Part shown: positions 36,822 to 46,833 of the stretch, piece after piece
Numbering within the stretch: the stretch's first letter is position 1
Layout: each line of letters opens with the position of its first letter
Assembly (NCBI RefSeq): GCF_023370775.1
Contig: NZ_JAMCCQ010000005.1
Location: 248,001 to 312,000 of the forward strand
Direction of reading: 5' to 3'
Length of the DNA: 64,000 bases
DNA from: Marivita sp. GX14005
Lineage (GTDB): Bacteria > Pseudomonadota > Alphaproteobacteria > Rhodobacterales > Rhodobacteraceae
Position numbers and translations under genes: made by a program
Notes under the pieces: model-generated
Told to the model about the DNA's origin: nothing
Databases searched by the model: none
What the model saw: the letters and a program-made list of their open reading frames with translations, nothing else

Positions 36822-38098
36822 AGGAACACGCCCCGCATGTGACCCGCGCCTGGGTTCTGCATCCCGACATCACCAGCGACCGGACCCGCCGGGCCCCCGA
36901 GCCTGCGCTGGAAGAGGCGGTGGCGCTGGCCGCGGCCCTGCCGGGGCTCGAGATCGCCGGCAGCGATGTCGTGCGCCTGCCCAAACCGCATCCCGGCGCG
37001 CTTTTCGGATCGGGCAAGATCGATGAGCTGCGATCCGTCTTCGAAGACTCCGGGATCGAGCTCGTCCTGATCGACGGCCCCGTCACGCCCGTGCAGCAGC
37101 GCAATCTCGAAAAGGCCTGGGGCGTGAAACTGCTCGACCGCACCGGGCTCATTCTGGAGATTTTCAGCGACCGTGCGGCCACGCGCGAAGGCGTGTTGCA
37201 GGTCGAAATGGCCGCGCTCAGCTACCAGCGCACGCGGCTGGTGCGCGCCTGGACCCATCTGGAACGCCAGCGCGGCGGGCTCGGCTTCGTCGGCGGCCCC
37301 GGCGAGACCCAGATCGAGGCCGACCGCCGCGCCATCGATGACCAACTCGTGCGCCTGCGCCGGCAACTCGACAAGGTGGTCAAGACCCGCGGCCTCCACC
37401 GCGCGGCGCGGGCCAAGGTGCCTTACCCGATCGTCGCGCTCGTGGGCTATACCAATGCGGGCAAATCGACGCTTTTCAACCGGCTCACGGGGGCGGAGGT
37501 GATGGCGAAGGACATGCTCTTCGCCACGCTCGATCCGACCATGCGCTCGGTGCGGCTGCCGGGCGGGCCGGAGGTGATCCTGTCCGATACGGTGGGGTTC
37601 ATCTCCGATTTGCCGACCGAACTCGTCGCCGCCTTTCGCGCCACGCTCGAAGAGGTGCTGGCCGCCGATCTCATCCTGCATGTGCGCGACATCAGCCACG
37701 GCGAAACGGAGGAACAGGCGCAGGATGTGCGCGATATCCTGTCCTCGCTCGGCGTGATGGAGACGGTGCCGCTCATCGAGATCTGGAACAAGATCGACAT
37801 GATGGATCCCGAAAGCCGCACCGCCGCCGAAGCGCGCGCGGCGCGGCACGACAACGTCTTCACCGCCTCCGCGCTGACCGGCGAAGGACTGGAGCCGCTC
37901 CTCGCCGCCGTGACCCGAACGCTCGAGGGCGAGCGCCGCGAAGAGGTGATCCGGCTATCCTTCGGAGAGGAACGCAAACGCGCCTGGCTTTTCGAAAGAT
38001 CGCTGGTCGAGCACGAAGCGCAGGACGAAACAGGCTATCGTCTCACGGTGCGCTGGTCAGCCAGGGAGGCGCGCCAGTTCGAGACGCTGGAGAATTGA
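36818..38098 (+). CDS. hflX: GTPase HflX
   Basis: A 426-residue ribosome-associated GTPase that splits or rescues stalled ribosomes. The N-terminal domain has [14 protein letters not shown] and the arginine/glycine signature [19 protein letters not shown]. The G domain has [12 protein letters not shown] (G1), [10 protein letters not shown] (G3) and NKIDMMD (G4). I annotate the TTG at 36818, in a TTGA overlap with the hfq stop; GTG 36839 (start MTRAWVLHP) is a reasonable alternative. A hairpin/TATTT element follows the stop. Confidence 0.95.
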   Translation: MKEHAPHVTRAWVLHPDITSDRTRRAPEPALEEAVALAAALPGLEIAGSDVVRLPKPHPGALFGSGKIDELRSVFEDSGIELVLIDGPVTPVQQRNLEKAWGVKLLDRTGLILEIFSDRAATREGVLQVEMAALSYQRTRLVRAWTHLERQRGGLGFVGGPGETQIEADRRAIDDQLVRLRRQLDKVVKTRGLHRAARAKVPYPIVALVGYTNAGKSTLFNRLTGAEVMAKDMLFATLDPTMRSVRLPGGPEVILSDTVGFISDLPTELVAAFRATLEEVLAADLILHVRDISHGETEEQAQDVRDILSSLGVMETVPLIEIWNKIDMMDPESRTAAEARAARHDNVFTASALTGEGLEPLLAAVTRTLEGERREEVIRLSFGEERKRAWLFERSLVEHEAQDETGYRLTVRWSAREARQFETLEN

Positions 38099-38143
38099 GT
38101 GCGCGCGGCGCACCCTTGATGAGCTGCCTTGCGGCAGCGGGAA

Positions 38144-38203
38144 GGGGGCGTTGCCCCCTCGGCCTGCGGCCTCACCCCCAAGGTATTTGAAGCCCAAAGA
38201 AGC
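38144..38203 (+). repeat. Recurrent intergenic hairpin/TATTT element, copy 2
   Basis: After hflX come the hairpins GGGGGCGTTGCCCCC (38144-38158) and GGCCTGCGGCC, then CCCCCAAGGTATTTGAAG and CCCAAAGAAG. The orientation follows hflX. It faces an inverted copy at 38221-38270 that follows the convergent pdhC gene. Confidence 0.55.
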
Positions 38204-38220
38204 CGCGGATCCGCGATCCC

Positions 38221-38270
38221 CTTTCTTCTTGCCGGAAATATCCCAAGGGGTTCGGGGGACTGGTCCCCCG
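38221..38270 (-). repeat. Recurrent intergenic hairpin/TATTT element, copy 3 (inverted)
   Basis: Read on the minus strand it runs GGGGGACCAGTCCCCC (hairpin), then CCCCTTGGGATATTTCCGG and CAAGAAGAAAG. It lies just downstream of the pdhC stop and is oriented with pdhC, mirroring copy 2. Each of the two convergent genes therefore has its own copy. Confidence 0.55.
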
Positions 38271-38293
38271 ATACTGCCACGGAATGCGGGCCC

Positions 38294-39604
38294 TCAGGCC
38301 AGCATCGCCATCGGGTTTTCCAGATTGTCGGTGATCGCCTGTAGCAGTTCCGCCCCAAGTGCACCGTCGATGACGCGGTGATCGACCGACAGGGTCATGG
38401 ACATGCGGGTGGCGACGGTCACGTCGCCGTCTTCACCCACCACCGGTTTTTTCAGCCCGGCGCCGACGGCGAGGATCGCGCCGTGAGGCGGGTTGATGAC
38501 CGCGTCGAAATTCTCGATCCCGAACATGCCGAGATTGGAAATGGCAAAGCTGCCGCCCTGGTATTCGTGGGGCGCCAGTTTGCGCTCGCGGGCGCGGGCG
38601 GCCAGATCCTTCATCTCCGCCGATAGGGCCGAGAGCGACTTCTGCTCTGCGTCTTTCAGAATAGGCGTGAAAAGCCCGCCCTCGATGGCGACGGCGACGG
38701 CCACGTCCGAGGGGTCGAGTTGCAGGATGCGGTCTCCCGCCCAGACGGCGTTGGCGGTTGGCACCTGTTGCAGCGCGAGGGCGCAGGCCTTGATGATGAA
38801 ATCGTTGACCGACAGTTTCACACCGCGCTTTTCCAGCTGCGCATTGAGCTCGGCTCGGAACTCGAGCAGCGGATCGAGCGTGACGGACCGGCGCAGGTAG
38901 AAATGCGGGATGGTCTGTTTCGCCTCAGACAGCCGCGCGGCGATGGTCTTGCGCATGCCGTCGAGCATGATCTCGGTATGGGGCCGTTCCTCGTAGATTT
39001 TCGCGATGGCGCCGGTATCGGCGGGTTTCGGGGCCGGGGCGGTGCCGGGTTCTGTGTCCTGTGCAGCGCGGGGGGCCGCGTCTTGCGGACGGGCGCTTTC
39101 GACATCGGCCTTAACGATCCGCCCGCGCGGACCGGAGCCGGTGATCTGCGCGAGATCCAGCCCTTTCTCGGCGGCGATGCGGCGGGCGAGGGGGGAGGCG
39201 AAGATGCGCTCTCCCTTTGTCGCGGGATCGGCCTGCGGCGTCTCGCCGCGTCCGTAGCCTTGCGCCGAGGCGGTTGCCTCGGAGGGCTTTGCCGGGGCGA
39301 CATGGGAGGAGGCGGGTTCTGCTGCCGGTTCGGAGTGTTCAGGCATGTCCTCGGCGCTTTCGCCGTCTTCCAACAGCACGGCAATGGGTGCGTTGACCTT
39401 GACGCCCTGGGTGCCTTCACCGACCAGCAGCTTGCCGATCACACCCTCATCCACCGCTTCGAATTCCATCGTCGCCTTGTCGGTCTCGATTTCGGCGAGG
39501 ATATCGCCCGAGGACACGGTATCGCCCTCCTTCACCAGCCACTTGGCGAGCGTGCCGTCCTCCATCGTGGGCGAGAGCGCGGGCATCAGGATCTGAATGG
39601 GCAT
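38294..39604 (-). CDS. pdhC: Pyruvate dehydrogenase E2, dihydrolipoyl acetyltransferase
   Basis: The 436-residue core of the pyruvate dehydrogenase complex. An N-terminal lipoyl domain carries Lys43 in [13 protein letters not shown]. An Ala/Pro/Glu linker follows, then a peripheral-subunit-binding domain ([20 protein letters not shown]) and the catalytic domain with [10 protein letters not shown] near the end. The ATG at 39604 begins [14 protein letters not shown]. It lies 11 bases after a small exported Cys-rich protein that interrupts the usual pdhB-pdhC junction. The lipoyl group would be supplied by LipA encoded at 19.5 kb. Confidence 0.96.
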   Translation of the reverse strand: MPIQILMPALSPTMEDGTLAKWLVKEGDTVSSGDILAEIETDKATMEFEAVDEGVIGKLLVGEGTQGVKVNAPIAVLLEDGESAEDMPEHSEPAAEPASSHVAPAKPSEATASAQGYGRGETPQADPATKGERIFASPLARRIAAEKGLDLAQITGSGPRGRIVKADVESARPQDAAPRAAQDTEPGTAPAPKPADTGAIAKIYEERPHTEIMLDGMRKTIAARLSEAKQTIPHFYLRRSVTLDPLLEFRAELNAQLEKRGVKLSVNDFIIKACALALQQVPTANAVWAGDRILQLDPSDVAVAVAIEGGLFTPILKDAEQKSLSALSAEMKDLAARARERKLAPHEYQGGSFAISNLGMFGIENFDAVINPPHGAILAVGAGLKKPVVGEDGDVTVATRMSMTLSVDHRVIDGALGAELLQAITDNLENPMAMLA

Positions 39605-39615
39605 GTCGAAACGCC

Positions 39616-39957
39616 TCAATATTTGAAGACAGGTGGGTTGGCGGATGCAGACATTTCCTCTTTCACGCAGTATTCGAGCATCTCGTAGGACGGCGTGCCG
39701 AAGGAGGCGATTTTATTGCAGTGGGCCTGAACCTGCGCAGGAAGAGTGTCCCATTGTGGCTTGAGCGCATTATACGCCGATTGCTCACTTTCCACGCAAT
39801 AGTTGTACATCTCGGCGCTGTAGGTGCCACCGAATTCCGCGATCGTCGTGCAGTGGGTATCGACGTCATATCGGGGCGGTCCGGCCATCGCAACCGAGGT
39901 TCCAATACCGGCCAGCATCAACGCTGGTAAGGAACGGCGTAGGTAAATTAGCATCAT
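39616..39957 (-). CDS. Exported protein with duplicated two-cysteine motif, between pdhB and pdhC
   Basis: A 113-residue protein with a signal peptide ending SVAMA (about residue 25). The mature part holds two copies of one motif: [20 protein letters not shown] (35-54) and [19 protein letters not shown] (79-97), each with two cysteines 17-18 residues apart and each followed by V-x-x-E. An internal duplication with two intramolecular disulfides is likely. I do not recognise a family. It overlaps the pdhB stop (ATGA) and ends 11 bases before pdhC, so it must be co-transcribed with cytoplasmic PDH genes, which is odd for a secreted protein. Its GC content is somewhat lower than its neighbours' (58% over 39721-39780, counted by hand). 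Confidence 0.75.
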   Translation of the reverse strand: MMLIYLRRSLPALMLAGIGTSVAMAGPPRYDVDTHCTTIAEFGGTYSAEMYNYCVESEQSAYNALKPQWDTLPAQVQAHCNKIASFGTPSYEMLEYCVKEEMSASANPPVFKY

Positions 39958-41336
39958 TTGTAACAGACCTTTTTCGCGGCCTCGATCACCTCCTGCACGG
40001 TCACCAGAGCGTGTTTCTCGAGGTTGGCGGCATAGGGCATCGGCACGTCTTTCCCCGTGAGGTTCAGCACCGGCGCATCGAGCCAGTCGAAGGCGCGTTC
40101 CATGATGACGGCCGACAGGTGATTGCCGATGGCGCCGACCGGAAAACCCTCCTCGACGGTGATGCAGCGGTTGGTTTTCTGCACCGAGGCGATCACCGTG
40201 TCATAATCCATCGGGCGCAGCGTGCGCAGGTCGATCACCTCGGCCTCGATCCCGTCTGCCGCGAGCTTTTCGGCGGCCTCCAGCGCATAGGTCATGCCGA
40301 TGCCGAAGCTGACGATGGTCACGTCCGCACCCTCGCGCCAGATGCGGGCCTTGCCGAAGGGGACGGTGTAATCCTCGATCTGCGGAACGTCGAAGCTTTT
40401 GCCGTAGAGGATTTCGTTCTCGAGGAAGATCACCGGGTTGGGATCGCGGATCGCGGTTTTCAGTAGCCCCTTGGCGTCGGAGGCGGAATAGGGCATCGCC
40501 ACTTTCAGCCCCGGGATATGGCTATACCACGCAGCGTAATCCTGGCTGTGCTGTGCCGCAACGCGGGCGGCGGCGCCGTTGGGGCCGCGGAACACCATGG
40601 GCGCGCCCATCTGGCCGCCCGACATGTAAAGCGTCTTGGCCGCAGAATTGACGATCTGGTCCATCGCCTGCATCGCGAAGTTGAAGGTCATGAATTCGAC
40701 GATGGGACGCAGCCCGCCAAAGGCGGCGCCGACGGCAAGGCCGGTGAAGCCGTGTTCGGTGATCGGCGTATCGACTACGCGCTTGGCGCCGAACTCGTCC
40801 AGCAACCCCTGGCTGATCTTGTAGGCGCCTTGGTATTCGGCCACCTCCTCGCCCATGAGAAAGACGGTCTCGTCGCGGCGCATCTCTTCGGCCATCGCGT
40901 CGCGCAGCGCTTCGCGAACCGTCATCTCGCGTGTCTCGGTGCCTTCGGGCCAGGGCGCTTCGGCTTTCGCGATGGCAGCGGCCGGGTCCGGGTGGTCCAT
41001 GCCGGCTGCGTCCTGATCCTCGGAGCTTTGGGCCTTGTCCGCCGGGACGGGCTGCAGCGGCGGTGCGGTGCGCTCTGCATCCTCTACGGATTCGCCTTCC
41101 TCGACCAGCAGCGCGATGGGGGTGTTGACGCGCACCGCTTCGGTGCCTTCCGGGATCAGGATCTTGCCGACGATGCCTTCATCCACCGCTTCGAATTCCA
41201 TCGTCGCCTTGTCGGTCTCGATCTCGGCCATGATGTCGCCGGCATTGACGGTATCGCCTTCCTTCACCAGCCATTTGGCCAGCGTGCCTTCCTCCATCGT
41301 CGGAGAGAGGGCGGGCATGAGAACTTCGGTTGCCAT
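39954..41336 (-). CDS. pdhB: Pyruvate dehydrogenase E1 beta subunit with lipoyl domain
   Basis: A 460-residue E1 beta subunit. Unlike the usual 320-330 residues, it carries an N-terminal lipoyl domain (Lys43 in [13 protein letters not shown]) nearly identical to that of PdhC, then an acidic/Ala linker, then the transketolase-like part ([42 protein letters not shown]). Lipoyl-bearing PdhB is typical of alphaproteobacteria. Its start shares TAATG with a small coiled-coil gene and its stop overlaps the Cys-rich gene. Confidence 0.96.
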   Translation of the reverse strand: MATEVLMPALSPTMEEGTLAKWLVKEGDTVNAGDIMAEIETDKATMEFEAVDEGIVGKILIPEGTEAVRVNTPIALLVEEGESVEDAERTAPPLQPVPADKAQSSEDQDAAGMDHPDPAAAIAKAEAPWPEGTETREMTVREALRDAMAEEMRRDETVFLMGEEVAEYQGAYKISQGLLDEFGAKRVVDTPITEHGFTGLAVGAAFGGLRPIVEFMTFNFAMQAMDQIVNSAAKTLYMSGGQMGAPMVFRGPNGAAARVAAQHSQDYAAWYSHIPGLKVAMPYSASDAKGLLKTAIRDPNPVIFLENEILYGKSFDVPQIEDYTVPFGKARIWREGADVTIVSFGIGMTYALEAAEKLAADGIEAEVIDLRTLRPMDYDTVIASVQKTNRCITVEEGFPVGAIGNHLSAVIMERAFDWLDAPVLNLTGKDVPMPYAANLEKHALVTVQEVIEAAKKVCYK

Positions 41337-41560
41337 TATTGATCCCTCAGCGATAGTCGGGCTTCGATTCGATCCAGCCGATCGTAGATTTCGGCGATCC
41401 GTCCGTCTTGTAATGCGTCGTCCGAGATGATCGCGCCGAGCATCGTTTTGTGGGTCCGAAGCTCGCTTTGAATATCCCGCTGACCTCGATCCAGTTGAAC
41501 CAGCTTGTCCTGGATCGATTTGAGATGCTCAAGGATCAACTCATTCGTCACCTCCGCCAT
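41336..41560 (-). CDS. 74-residue coiled-coil protein between pdhA and pdhB
   Basis: A short charged helical protein ([20 protein letters not shown] ... [20 protein letters not shown]) with heptad spacing of leucine and isoleucine through most of its length, so probably a coiled coil. It starts in a TGATG overlap with the pdhA stop and ends in a TAATG overlap with the pdhB start; both junctions are translationally coupled. Similar small proteins are common in Rhodobacterales near unrelated genes. Here it could be a scaffold or assembly factor for the E1 subunits, or a passenger. No function is known to me. Confidence 0.75.
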   Translation of the reverse strand: MAEVTNELILEHLKSIQDKLVQLDRGQRDIQSELRTHKTMLGAIISDDALQDGRIAEIYDRLDRIEARLSLRDQ

Positions 41561-42567
41561 CACACGGCCTCCTCGGCATAGATATCCGTCCAGAGCTCTT
41601 CCAGGGCCGGCTCGGGGCTTTCGCGGGCGAAATCGGCGCTGGCATTGACGGTGTCCTTGATCTCCTTGTCGATGGCCTTGAGATCGTCCTCGCTCGCGTG
41701 TCCGCCCTGCAGCAGCAATTCGCGCACATGTTCGATCGCGTCGCGTTCGGAGCGCATTTTCTGGACCTCTTCGCGGGTGCGATACTTGGCCGGGTCCGAC
41801 ATGGAATGGCCGCGATAGCGGTAGGTTTTCACTTCGAGTATATACGGCCCCTTGCCGGAGCGGCAGTGTTTCACGGCCGCCTCCCCGGCCGCCTTCACCG
41901 CCAGAACGTCCATGCCGTCCACCGCTTCGCCGGGGATGCCGAACGCCTCGCCGCGGGTGTGCAGATCGGGGGTGGAGGTGGAGCGTTTCTGCGCCGTGCC
42001 CATCGCGTACTGGTTGTTCTCGATCACGAAGATCACCGGCAATTCCCAGAGCGCGGCCATGTTGAAGGTCTCGTAGACCTGTCCCTGATTGGCCGCGCCA
42101 TCGCCGAAATAGGTGAAGGTCACGCGCCCCGTGCCCTTGTATTTGTCGGCAAAGGCCAGCCCCGCGCCGATGGGCACTTGCGCGCCGACGATGCCATGCC
42201 CGCCGTAGAAATCCTTTTCCTTGGAGAACATATGCATCGAGCCGCCCTTGCCCTTGGAATAGCCCCCCTCGCGGCCCGTGAGTTCGGCCATCACGCCCTT
42301 GGGATCCATCCCGCAGGCAAGCATGTGCCCGTGATCGCGATAGGAGGTGATGCGCTTGTCGCCGTCCTCGGCGACGGCCTCCAGCCCGACGACGACCGCT
42401 TCCTGCCCGATATATAGATGGCAAAAACCCCCGATCAGACCCATGCCGTATAGCTGGCCGGCCTTTTCCTCGAACCGGCGGATGAGCAGCATGTCGCGGT
42501 AATAGGCGGTCAGCTCCTCGGCAGAAATATTGGTTTTGGCCTTGGCCGGCGATTTGCGTGCGGACAT
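41560..42567 (-). CDS. pdhA: Pyruvate dehydrogenase E1 alpha subunit
   Basis: A 335-residue thiamine-diphosphate enzyme subunit that decarboxylates pyruvate. The ThDP motif is FGDGAANQGQVYETFNMA, and the phosphorylation-loop-like region YRYRGHSMSDPAKYR is conserved. The N-terminal MLLIRRFEEKAGQLYGMGLI GGF segment matches the family. ATG 42567 follows GGGAGG. It is the first gene of the operon; 264 upstream bases, with an AT-rich stretch at 42591-42605, separate it from the divergent glycoside-hydrolase-like gene and should hold both promoters. Confidence 0.97.
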   Translation of the reverse strand: MSARKSPAKAKTNISAEELTAYYRDMLLIRRFEEKAGQLYGMGLIGGFCHLYIGQEAVVVGLEAVAEDGDKRITSYRDHGHMLACGMDPKGVMAELTGREGGYSKGKGGSMHMFSKEKDFYGGHGIVGAQVPIGAGLAFADKYKGTGRVTFTYFGDGAANQGQVYETFNMAALWELPVIFVIENNQYAMGTAQKRSTSTPDLHTRGEAFGIPGEAVDGMDVLAVKAAGEAAVKHCRSGKGPYILEVKTYRYRGHSMSDPAKYRTREEVQKMRSERDAIEHVRELLLQGGHASEDDLKAIDKEIKDTVNASADFARESPEPALEELWTDIYAEEAV

Positions 42568-42831
42568 GCGCGCCTCCCTCGGAACAGGTTTAATAATAAA
42601 CCTTTTTTCGAGCCTAGTGCTTTCTCGGGATGGAAGGCAAGGGGGCGCATGACGCCGCGGCGATTCGCGGCCGGGCGGTGAATGTGGCGGAACAATGGCC
42701 ATGCGGGGCGGGGCATTGTTGAGCGATCTGCCGGAAATGCGGCAAAATTCAGTCACGATTCATCTTTTCTCAAGACAACATGGCACAATTAAGGACAAAT
42801 TTGGGCTGCTGCTGACTTGGGGAACATAATT

Positions 42832-44577
42832 ATGCCGGAAATCTCCGCCTTCGGTTTCATGGGATCGGAAGCGTCCCAGGCGCTCTTCGGCGCCAATGTG
42901 CTGGCGACCCGGCTCGATCTGGAGCAGGGCGGCGATTACGACCGCGTGATCGAACAGCTCGGCATCGGCACCTTCCGCTATCCGGGCGGCTCGCTCACGG
43001 AACGTTATTTCGACATCGCCAATCCCAATGCCGGCACGGTCGTCGACCGCGACACGGGCGAGACGCGCGATTTCATCCCCCTGAACGAGGCGCTGAGCTA
43101 TGCCGGGCAGGAGGGTCTGTCCGTCACCATCGTGATCCCGACGCGCAATTTGCTGTCGGACATGGCAGACGAAAACGGCGACCGGTTCGCGGCCATCGAT
43201 GACGATGTCCTGCGCGGTTTCGTGCGCGATGTGGTGGGCGGTGTGCATGGCGAGGCCGAGATCGAGGCGTTCGAGATCGGCAATGAATACTGGGGCAGCG
43301 GGCAGATGAGCTCCATCGAATACGGGCGCCTCGCCTCGCAGATGGCGCGCGTGGTCGATGACGAATTGACCGCGCTCAACCACGACGCCGACATCATCGT
43401 GCAATCGGGCACGAATTTCGATTTCGCCCGCCTGTCGGACGGGGTCGATGAGGATATGTCAGGCGCCGAGATCCTCGCCGATCTGAACGACACCTACGGG
43501 CTCGATCTGGGTGAGGACAGCCTGTTCGGCTCTGGCGCGGTCAACTGGACGCATGTTGCGAACGAGATGATCCTTTCGGAGTTCGACACCGCCGAGGAAC
43601 GCGCCAGCGTCGATCAGATCGCGGTGCACGTCTATTCGCGCGGCCAGGTGAACGAGAGCCAGCGCAGCTTCATGCTGAACACGGCCGATGAGACATGGGG
43701 CGAGGACATTCCCGAAGCGCGCATCGCGGCGACGGAATGGAACACCGCCGGCAATAGCGGATCGCTCGACCGGACGGAGGATTACGGGCTCTTCCAGGCG
43801 CAGGAGATGCTGAACGTGATGGAGGAATTTCTGCGCTACGACGTGGAGCAGGCGCATGTCTGGCCGCTGATCCAGAACACGCCGAATACGTTGAGCGTGG
43901 ATGACGGGCAGGCCGATCTGTCTCCGGGCGGCGCGATGTTCGCGATGATGCAGGACGCGTTGCCGGGCAAGACGGCGCTCGATCTCACACCTGAACGCGG
44001 CGCGGATACCGAGGCCGAGGAGGACGGCGTCGCCGTTCACGGCTTCTGGGAGCCGGACGAGCTCTTGTTCTACATCGCCGCCACCGGAGAGGCCGGCGCG
44101 CGGACAAGCGTGGATCTGTCGGCCCTCGCCTCCGATCCCGGTGAGATCGAGGTCACCCATCTGGGCGTTGCGGATGGCGCCGAAGCCGGATCGAGCCGGT
44201 CGGACGCGGTAGTGTCGGCGCTCGATCCCGAGGAGGTGATGGAGGGCACGACGCTCGGCGTCGATCTGCGCGCGGGCGAGATCCTCGAATTGCGCATGTT
44301 CGGCTTCACGCCCTCGCGGGAGTTCCAATCGCTGATTTCGCAGGAGGCGCCCGAGGATCTGCCCGATCCGATGATCGAGGCGGATGCGGCCGAGGCCATC
44401 GCGCCGGAGATGCCGCTTCCCACGATTCCGTTCGATGCGGCCGAACAGGAGCGGCTGGCGGCTCAGCAGTCCGATGAAATGGCGGAGGAAGAGACGGAGG
44501 ACGAGGGCGATCTGGCCGGGCTTGGCGATCTGATGGCCGCGATCCCGTTTCTGGGCCTCTTGGCCTATTTCATGTAG
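42832..44577 (+). CDS. Acidic glycoside-hydrolase-like TIM-barrel protein
   Basis: A 581-residue, strongly acidic protein. The first 400 residues look like a clan GH-A barrel (GH39/GH79-like): FRYPGGSLTERYFD at about 48-61, the acid/base pair Asn151-Glu152 in EIGNEYWG, and a nucleophile candidate Glu302 in AATEWNTAG, spaced as in the clan. A beta-rich region follows, then a Glu/Asp/Ala tail ending in a hydrophobic stretch (LMAAIPFLGLLAYFM). No signal peptide is visible, so export by type I secretion or a cytoplasmic role are both open. ATG 42832 follows GGGGA. It converges on ftsB. Confidence 0.72.
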   Translation: MPEISAFGFMGSEASQALFGANVLATRLDLEQGGDYDRVIEQLGIGTFRYPGGSLTERYFDIANPNAGTVVDRDTGETRDFIPLNEALSYAGQEGLSVTIVIPTRNLLSDMADENGDRFAAIDDDVLRGFVRDVVGGVHGEAEIEAFEIGNEYWGSGQMSSIEYGRLASQMARVVDDELTALNHDADIIVQSGTNFDFARLSDGVDEDMSGAEILADLNDTYGLDLGEDSLFGSGAVNWTHVANEMILSEFDTAEERASVDQIAVHVYSRGQVNESQRSFMLNTADETWGEDIPEARIAATEWNTAGNSGSLDRTEDYGLFQAQEMLNVMEEFLRYDVEQAHVWPLIQNTPNTLSVDDGQADLSPGGAMFAMMQDALPGKTALDLTPERGADTEAEEDGVAVHGFWEPDELLFYIAATGEAGARTSVDLSALASDPGEIEVTHLGVADGAEAGSSRSDAVVSALDPEEVMEGTTLGVDLRAGEILELRMFGFTPSREFQSLISQEAPEDLPDPMIEADAAEAIAPEMPLPTIPFDAAEQERLAAQQSDEMAEEETEDEGDLAGLGDLMAAIPFLGLLAYFM

Positions 44578-44583
44578 CGCCGC

Positions 44584-44886
44584 TCAGCGCACCACGATTT
44601 CATTGCCCCGCACCATGCCGAGCATGTCGCGCGCGCGCTCGTCCAGCAGATCGAGATCGAGATAGGTATCCGACAGCCGCCGCGTCAGGTTTTCCATGCG
44701 CGCGACCTCTTCGCGCAGCTCGGCGAGTTCGGCGCGAAGCTCGCGCGTTTCGACGGTGATCTCGGCGCGGCGGAACACGCCGTAATCGCCCTGCACGGCG
44801 GCGAAGATGAAATAGGCGCCGATGCAGAAGGAGCCGGCGAAAAAGAGCAGCGCGCCAAGCGCCGGGCGGGATCTGGAATGCGTCAT
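44584..44886 (-). CDS. ftsB: Septum formation initiator FtsB/DivIC family
   Basis: A 100-residue bitopic division protein: one N-terminal membrane helix (ALGALLFFAGSFCIGAYFIF), then a periplasmic coiled coil (ETRELRAELAELREEVARMENL) and the family's DLDLLDERARDMLGMV end. In this group ftsB is often found just before pdhA; here the two flank the glycoside-hydrolase-like gene. ATG 44886 has GAGG seven bases upstream. It lies downstream of pgk on the same strand, about 140 bases away. Confidence 0.88.
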   Translation of the reverse strand: MTHSRSRPALGALLFFAGSFCIGAYFIFAAVQGDYGVFRRAEITVETRELRAELAELREEVARMENLTRRLSDTYLDLDLLDERARDMLGMVRGNEIVVR

Positions 44887-45025
44887 CTCGTGCCTCGTTC
44901 GGCGCCTCTTGCCGGGCGCACAGCGGCAGGTTGCACGGGGCGGTGGGCGAAGAAAATCCCCCGCCGGGGAAATTTTCGACAGCATCCGCCGGCTGTGGCT
45001 TTCCGGCCCCGCCGCCCGGCAGGTT

Positions 45026-46201
45026 TCAGCCTAATGCGGCGACGCCCGGCAGGGTCTTGCCTTCCATCCATTCCAGGAACGCGCCCCCGGCGGTCGAGAT
45101 ATAGGTGAAGCTTTCCGCCGCATCCGCCTTGTTGAGCGCCGCGACCGTATCGCCGCCACCGGCGACCGAGACCAGCTTGCCCGACCGGCTGAGCCCGGCG
45201 GCATAGGCCGCCGCCGCGTTGGTGGCGGCATCGAAGGGCGCGATCTCGAACGCGCCGAGCGGGCCGTTCCAGATCAGCGTTCTCGCGCGCTCGAACGCCT
45301 GCGTGATATGCGCCACGCTGTCCGGCCCGGCATCGAGGATCATGGCATCGGGCGGGCAATCCTCCACCTTGACGGTTTCGGCGTCCGCCCCGGCCTTGAA
45401 TTCGCGCGCCACCACCGCATCGCGCGGCAGCAGCAATTCGCAGCCCGTCTGCGTGGCTTTCTCGGCAATCTCGCGCGCGGTGCCTGTCAGATCGTGCTCA
45501 CAGAGCGATTTGCCCACATCGATGCCCTGCGCGGCCAGAAACGTGTTCGCCATGCCGCCGCCGATCACGAGGATGTCCACCTTCTCGATCAGGTTGGACA
45601 GCAGATCGAGCTTGGTCGAGACCTTCGCCCCGCCGACAACCGCCACCACCGGGCGCTCGGGATCGCCGAGCGCCTGCTCCAGCGCGCGCAGCTCGGCCGC
45701 CATGAGCCGACCGGCGCAGGAGGGCAGCAGGTGGGCAAGCCCGGTGGTCGAGGCGTGATCGCGATGGGCGGCTGAAAAAGCATCGTTGCAGAACACATCG
45801 CCAAGCGCGGCGAGTTCCCGCGCCATGTCGGGATCGCCCGCTTCCTCGCGCGGATCGAAACGGGTGTTCTCCAGAAGGGCAACGGCGCCCTGCGGCAGCT
45901 TGACGATCTCCTCCGGCGACGGGTGTTCGAGGAATGTCACCTCGCGCCCGAACGCCTGTTCCAGTGCGGGAACAAGCTGGCGCAGGCTCATATCCGGGTT
46001 CGGTTTGCCCTTGGGCCGCCCGAAATGCGCCAGCAGGATCGGCGTGCCGCCCTTCGCCAGGATATCGGTGATCGTCGGCACGATGCGCTCGATCCGCGTC
46101 GCGTCGGTGACGCGGCCCTCCTCGAGGGGCACGTTGATATCAACCCGCGTAAGCACGCGCTTGCCGTCCAGATCCATGTCGTCGAGCGTTTTCCAGGCCA
46201 T
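45026..46201 (-). CDS. pgk: Phosphoglycerate kinase
   Basis: A 391-residue glycolytic enzyme that interconverts 1,3-bisphosphoglycerate and 3-phosphoglycerate with ADP/ATP. The N-terminal [13 protein letters not shown] and [13 protein letters not shown] segments bind substrate. [24 protein letters not shown] and the C-terminal [12 protein letters not shown] form the nucleotide side. ATG 46201 ([10 protein letters not shown]) follows GGAGG. The 139 bases to ftsB hold no other gene I can support. Confidence 0.97.
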   Translation of the reverse strand: MAWKTLDDMDLDGKRVLTRVDINVPLEEGRVTDATRIERIVPTITDILAKGGTPILLAHFGRPKGKPNPDMSLRQLVPALEQAFGREVTFLEHPSPEEIVKLPQGAVALLENTRFDPREEAGDPDMARELAALGDVFCNDAFSAAHRDHASTTGLAHLLPSCAGRLMAAELRALEQALGDPERPVVAVVGGAKVSTKLDLLSNLIEKVDILVIGGGMANTFLAAQGIDVGKSLCEHDLTGTAREIAEKATQTGCELLLPRDAVVAREFKAGADAETVKVEDCPPDAMILDAGPDSVAHITQAFERARTLIWNGPLGAFEIAPFDAATNAAAAYAAGLSRSGKLVSVAGGGDTVAALNKADAAESFTYISTAGGAFLEWMEGKTLPGVAALG

Positions 46202-46326
46202 GTCATCCTCCGAAGTCTGCTTTTGCCAGTGATGGCGGGGTGCGGTGCGATGGTCAATGCGGTCCTTGGCAATCGCCGGGGCGCGCCTTAAGTCTGGCGG
46301 CAAGCAAACACGCGAAGGAGCTACGC

Positions 46327-46833
46327 ATGGCCGAGATCAAAGACCCCGAAAACACCATCCTGATGGAGTTGAAGGACGGCACCGTCACCATCGAACTGCT
46401 GCCCGATGTGGCCCCGAAACACGCCGAGCGCATGAAGGAACTCGCGCGTTCGGGCGCCTATGACAATGTCGCGTTTCATCGGGTGATCGACGGGTTCATG
46501 GCGCAGACCGGCGATGTGGAGCATGGCGACATGGAGGACAATTTCAACATCCGCCGCGCCGGAACCGGCGGGTCCGATTTGCCGGATCTGCCGGCCGAAT
46601 TCTCCAAGCTGCCGCATGATCGCGGCACGCTGGGCGCTGCGCGCTCGCAGAACCCCAATTCGGCCAATTCGCAGTTTTTCATCAATTTCACCGACAATCA
46701 CTTCCTGAACGGGCAATACACCGTCTATGGAAGGGTGATTTCGGGGATGGAGCATGTCGATGCCATCACCCGCGGCGAGCCGCCGGCGAACCCGGACCGG
46801 ATGATCTCGGTCAAGGTGGCCGCCGATGCGTAA
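46327..46833 (+). CDS. Cyclophilin-type peptidyl-prolyl isomerase, cytoplasmic
   Basis: A 168-residue cyclophilin without signal peptide. Catalytic and binding residues are in [14 protein letters not shown] and ANSQFFINF, and [13 protein letters not shown] closes the barrel. ATG 46327 follows AAGGAG. It overlaps by 8 bases the next gene, which encodes an exported paralogue, so the pair provides proline isomerases for cytoplasm and periplasm from one transcript. Confidence 0.95.
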   Translation: MAEIKDPENTILMELKDGTVTIELLPDVAPKHAERMKELARSGAYDNVAFHRVIDGFMAQTGDVEHGDMEDNFNIRRAGTGGSDLPDLPAEFSKLPHDRGTLGAARSQNPNSANSQFFINFTDNHFLNGQYTVYGRVISGMEHVDAITRGEPPANPDRMISVKVAADA

